Positions 61,562 through 64,000 of a stretch of 64,000 bases of DNA are shown here, one piece after another. A program made the translations under genes and the position numbers. Under the pieces are notes generated by a model. That model was given only the letters and a program-made list of their open reading frames with translations, searched no databases and was not told the origin of the DNA. Source of the DNA: Flavobacterium ammonificans. GTDB lineage: Bacteria; Bacteroidota; Bacteroidia; Flavobacteriales; Flavobacteriaceae. Numbering within the stretch: the stretch's first letter is position 1; every line of letters starts with the position of its first letter. Location: the NCBI RefSeq assembly GCF_020885975.1, contig NZ_AP025183.1:806001-870000 (forward strand), given 5' to 3'.

Positions 61562-61625
61562 TTTTTGTTTCAAGTTTCGCGTTTCAGTTGTAATCAACTT
61601 TCAACATTTAACTTGAAGCTGAAAC
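61562..61625. repeat. Degenerate TTTCAAG/TGAAAC oligomers between nuoF and nuoG
   Basis: The 82-nt gap, unusually wide for this tight operon, contains TTTCAAG, GTTTCAG, TTTCAAC and, in the other orientation, CTTGAAG and CTGAAAC. They look like decayed copies of one heptamer-type repeat in both orientations. A clean hairpin is not obvious. Confidence 0.5.
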
Positions 61626-61629
61626 TATT

Positions 61630-62997
61630 TTATACTATTTGTTTTGCTACTAAATGTCTCACTTTTTCAAATGGTTCATTGACAAAATGGTCTCTATTTT
61701 TTATTTTTTCTGGGAAACGAATGTGGTATTCAAATTCTTCTCTAAAGTGACGAATTGCTGCGGCAACCGGCCAAGAAGCAGCATCACCTAAAGGACAAAT
61801 GGTATTTCCTTCAATCTTACTTTGAATACTCAAAAGCAATTCAATATCTTCTTCACGACCGTGACCGTTTTCAATTCGGTGTAATACTTTTTCTAACCAA
61901 CCGGTTCCTTCTCTACAAGGGGTACATTGACCACAACTTTCGTGGTGGTAAAAGCGAGAGAAATTCCAAGTGTTTCGAACAACACAAGCAGTGTCATCAT
62001 ACACAATAAATCCTCCTGAACCCAACATTGATCCAGTTGCAAAACCTCCGTCCGACAAACTTTCGTAAGTCATCAATCGGTCTTCACCATTAGCAGTTTT
62101 GTAAATCAGATTAGCTGGTAAAATTGGCACTGAACTTCCTCCTGGAACAAAGGCTTTCAAAGGTCGGTCAGAGCTCATTCCTCCTAAATATTCATCAGAA
62201 TTCATGAATTCATAGACGCTTAATCCCAATTCAATTTCGTAAACCCCTGGATTTTTAATATTTCCTGAAGCTGAAATTAATTTAGTCCCGGTAGAACGAC
62301 CTACTCCAATAGCGGCATAATCAGCTCCTGAATTGTTGACAACCCAAGGCACAGCAGCAATAGTTTCCACATTGTTTACAACCGTTGGGTTTGCCCAAAG
62401 TCCTGATACCGCAGGGAAAGGCGGCTTAATACGTGGATTACCACGTTTTCCTTCTAATGATTCAATTAATGCGGTCTCTTCACCACAGATGTAAGCACCT
62501 GCACCACAATGAACGTAAAGTTCTAAGTCGTAACCTGTATCTAATATATTTTTACCCAACCAACCAGCAGCTTTTGCTTCGGCGATGGCTCTTTCTAAAA
62601 TTTTATACACCCACATGTACTCTCCACGAATGTATATGTACGAGCGGTTGGCACCCAAGGCATAGCTTGAAGTAATCATTCCTTCAATCAACAAGTGCGG
62701 AATGTATTCCATCAAGAAACGGTCTTTGAAAGTTCCCGGTTCTGATTCGTCAGCATTACATACTAAATGTCTTGGTTTTCCTGATTTTTTATCAATAAAA
62801 CTCCATTTCATTCCTGCAGGGAAACCGGCACCACCACGACCACGTAATCCTGAAGTTTTTACTTCTTCAACTACTTCGTCAGGAGTTAATGTTTTTAGGG
62901 CTTTCTCCACTGATGCATACCCACCATTTTGACGGTATACTTCGTAGGTTTTAATCCCTGGAATATTGATTTTGTCTAATAATATTTTTTGTGACAT
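61630..62997 (-). CDS. nuoF: NADH-quinone oxidoreductase subunit F
   Basis: NADH- and FMN-binding subunit where electrons enter complex I. The 455-residue protein has the NADH/FMN motifs GLRGRGGAGFPAGMKW near residue 50, CNADESEPGTFKDR, and GAGAYICGEETALIESLEG. The N3 [4Fe-4S] cluster motif SCGQCTPCREGTGW is near residue 358 with the fourth ligand in CPLGD. It is 1 nt after nuoE. Confidence 0.98.
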   Translation of the reverse strand: MSQKILLDKINIPGIKTYEVYRQNGGYASVEKALKTLTPDEVVEEVKTSGLRGRGGAGFPAGMKWSFIDKKSGKPRHLVCNADESEPGTFKDRFLMEYIPHLLIEGMITSSYALGANRSYIYIRGEYMWVYKILERAIAEAKAAGWLGKNILDTGYDLELYVHCGAGAYICGEETALIESLEGKRGNPRIKPPFPAVSGLWANPTVVNNVETIAAVPWVVNNSGADYAAIGVGRSTGTKLISASGNIKNPGVYEIELGLSVYEFMNSDEYLGGMSSDRPLKAFVPGGSSVPILPANLIYKTANGEDRLMTYESLSDGGFATGSMLGSGGFIVYDDTACVVRNTWNFSRFYHHESCGQCTPCREGTGWLEKVLHRIENGHGREEDIELLLSIQSKIEGNTICPLGDAASWPVAAAIRHFREEFEYHIRFPEKIKNRDHFVNEPFEKVRHLVAKQIV

Positions 62998-62998
62998 C

Positions 62999-63529
62999 TT
63001 ATTTATCGTGTAAGATTATTTTACCCGCTCTTGCCTCTTCAATAATTTGATCGATCTTTTGTTCGTTCAAATGTTCTTTATAGAAATCGCCTAATTGCAT
63101 CATTGGGGCATACCCACAAGCGCCTAAGCATTCTACACCGCGAACTTCAAAAAGACCGTCAGAAGTGATTTCGCCCACTTTTACGCCTAATTTATTACAA
63201 GTGTAATCCATTAGATTTTCAACTCCATTCAAACAACAAGGAGACGTTTGACAAAACTCAAACATGTATTTACCAATAGGCTTTAAGTTGAACATGGTGT
63301 AAAAAGTAGCTACTTCGTATACTTCAACAGGTTTAATATGAAGTATTTCGGCTACTTTATCCATTAATTCAATACTCAACCAGTTTTGGTGTGCATCTTG
63401 TACTTCGTGCAAAACAGGAATCAAGGCTGATTTTCTGTTCTCTTCAGGATAATGACCAATCAATTCGTTGATGCGATTCATCAACGTTTCGGTCATATTT
63501 ATTTCTTGTTTGTGTATTGTACGTTCCAT
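62999..63529 (-). CDS. nuoE: NADH-quinone oxidoreductase subunit E
   Basis: Thioredoxin-fold [2Fe-2S] subunit next to NuoF. The 176-residue protein has the ligands in CQTSPC (followed by CLNG) and CLGACGYAPM. The upstream part VYEVATFYTMFNL is typical. The first ATG may be at 63529 or at the inner Met (MTETLMNRINELIG, 63496), which would drop 11 residues. It lies 3 nt from nuoD and 1 nt from nuoF. Confidence 0.96.
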   Translation of the reverse strand: MERTIHKQEINMTETLMNRINELIGHYPEENRKSALIPVLHEVQDAHQNWLSIELMDKVAEILHIKPVEVYEVATFYTMFNLKPIGKYMFEFCQTSPCCLNGVENLMDYTCNKLGVKVGEITSDGLFEVRGVECLGACGYAPMMQLGDFYKEHLNEQKIDQIIEEARAGKIILHDK

Positions 63530-63532
63530 AAT

Positions 63533-64000
63533 TTATGCGTCTAATTCTCCGGCAATAACATTTAAACTTGATAAAATTACAATGGCATCCGAAAGCATGG
63601 CACCTTTTATCATTTCTGGATAAGCTTGGTAATAGATAAAACAAGGTCTGCGGAAATGCAATCTATAAGGAGTACGACTTCCATCAGTTACTAAATAGAA
63701 TCCAATTTCTCCATTTCCACCTTCCACAGGATGGTATATTTCAGCTACTGGAACTGGAACTTCACCCATTACAATTTTGAAGTGGTAAATCAAAGATTCC
63801 ATATTATGGTATACATCCTCTTTTGGAGGCAAGTAGTATTCTGGAACATCAGCGTGGTATGGTCCTTCAGGCAATTTCGCCAAAGCTTGACGAATAATGC
63901 TTAAACTTTCCCATACTTCGGCATTACGAACGCAAAAACGATCGTAGGTGTCTCCTGATTTCCCAACCGGAACAATAAAGTCAAAATCTTCGTAAGAACT
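63533..64000 (-). CDS. nuoD: NADH-quinone oxidoreductase subunit D, C-terminal part (5' end outside window)
   Basis: Peripheral-arm subunit forming the quinone site with NuoB. About 155 residues are visible, and the frame is open through the right edge, beginning SYEDFDFIVPVGKSGDTYDR and continuing FCVRNAEVWESLSIIRQAL. The remainder has PVAEIYHPVEGGNGEIGFYLVTDG (written here in part) and RLHFRRPCF, then SDAIVILSSLNVIAGELDA at the end. It is the most upstream nuo gene in view; nuoA, B and C should follow beyond position 64000. Confidence 0.96.
   Translation of the reverse strand, partial: SSYEDFDFIVPVGKSGDTYDRFCVRNAEVWESLSIIRQALAKLPEGPYHADVPEYYLPPKEDVYHNMESLIYHFKIVMGEVPVPVAEIYHPVEGGNGEIGFYLVTDGSRTPYRLHFRRPCFIYYQAYPEMIKGAMLSDAIVILSSLNVIAGELDA

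Overview
The window is AT-rich bacterial chromosome from the Bacteroidota, almost certainly a Flavobacterium or close relative. The signs are the -7 promoter element TAnnTTTG ahead of many genes, several proteins with type IX secretion (T9SS) sorting domains plus a PorP/SprF partner, DUF4270 and DUF2452 proteins, a TonB-dependent receptor paired with a surface lipoprotein, and a short NuoG in complex I. I see no prophage, insertion sequence, CRISPR array, rRNA or clear pseudogene. The genus call is inference; the family calls come from motifs visible in the translations.

Layout. 1-4.1 kb: end of ileS, a DksA-like gene, lspA, radA. 4.2-9.8 kb: panC-panD, divergent from an operon of a short glycogen-synthase-like protein, a DUF4270 lipoprotein and glmS. 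10-14.5 kb: TonB receptor plus GDSL lipoprotein. 14.7-16.6 kb: atpD-atpC, separated by a six-copy heptamer repeat. 16.6-20.5 kb: DoxX-like protein, a PAP2/haloperoxidase-like lipoprotein with an outer-membrane partner, and an unknown small protein. 20.6-31.6 kb: bioF, bioD, bioA and a ketoacyl synthase, then recX, a 14-repeat secreted delta-60 protein, bioB and ribF. 31.8-37.3 kb: a secreted metalloprotease, pth, rplY, prs and tRNA-Leu(CAA). 37.4-42.5 kb: a light-repair island of three different photolyase/cryptochrome classes plus a 45-codon DUF2256 gene, then DUF2452. 42.7-44.4 kb: a sodium/solute symporter. 44.4-53.0 kb: a T9SS surface-protein locus (PorP/SprF, C-type-lectin adhesin, collagen-like protein, beta-barrel, small sorting-domain protein) beside a predicted membrane-spanning kelch regulator. 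53.3-64 kb: complex I genes nuoN back to nuoD, all on the minus strand and running off the window.

How the genes work together. Core metabolism (pantothenate, biotin, riboflavin/FAD, glucosamine-6-phosphate, PRPP, F1 ATPase, complex I) is interleaved with outer-surface functions typical of gliding, polymer-degrading flavobacteria. The best candidates for something under-described are the T9SS adhesin locus with its putative kelch-TM-winged-helix regulator, the DUF2256 gene inside the photolyase cluster, the ketoacyl synthase attached to the biotin genes, and the tandem heptamers immediately before atpC. Several promoters lie so close to the start codon (lspA, pth, bioF) that leaderless mRNAs are predicted.
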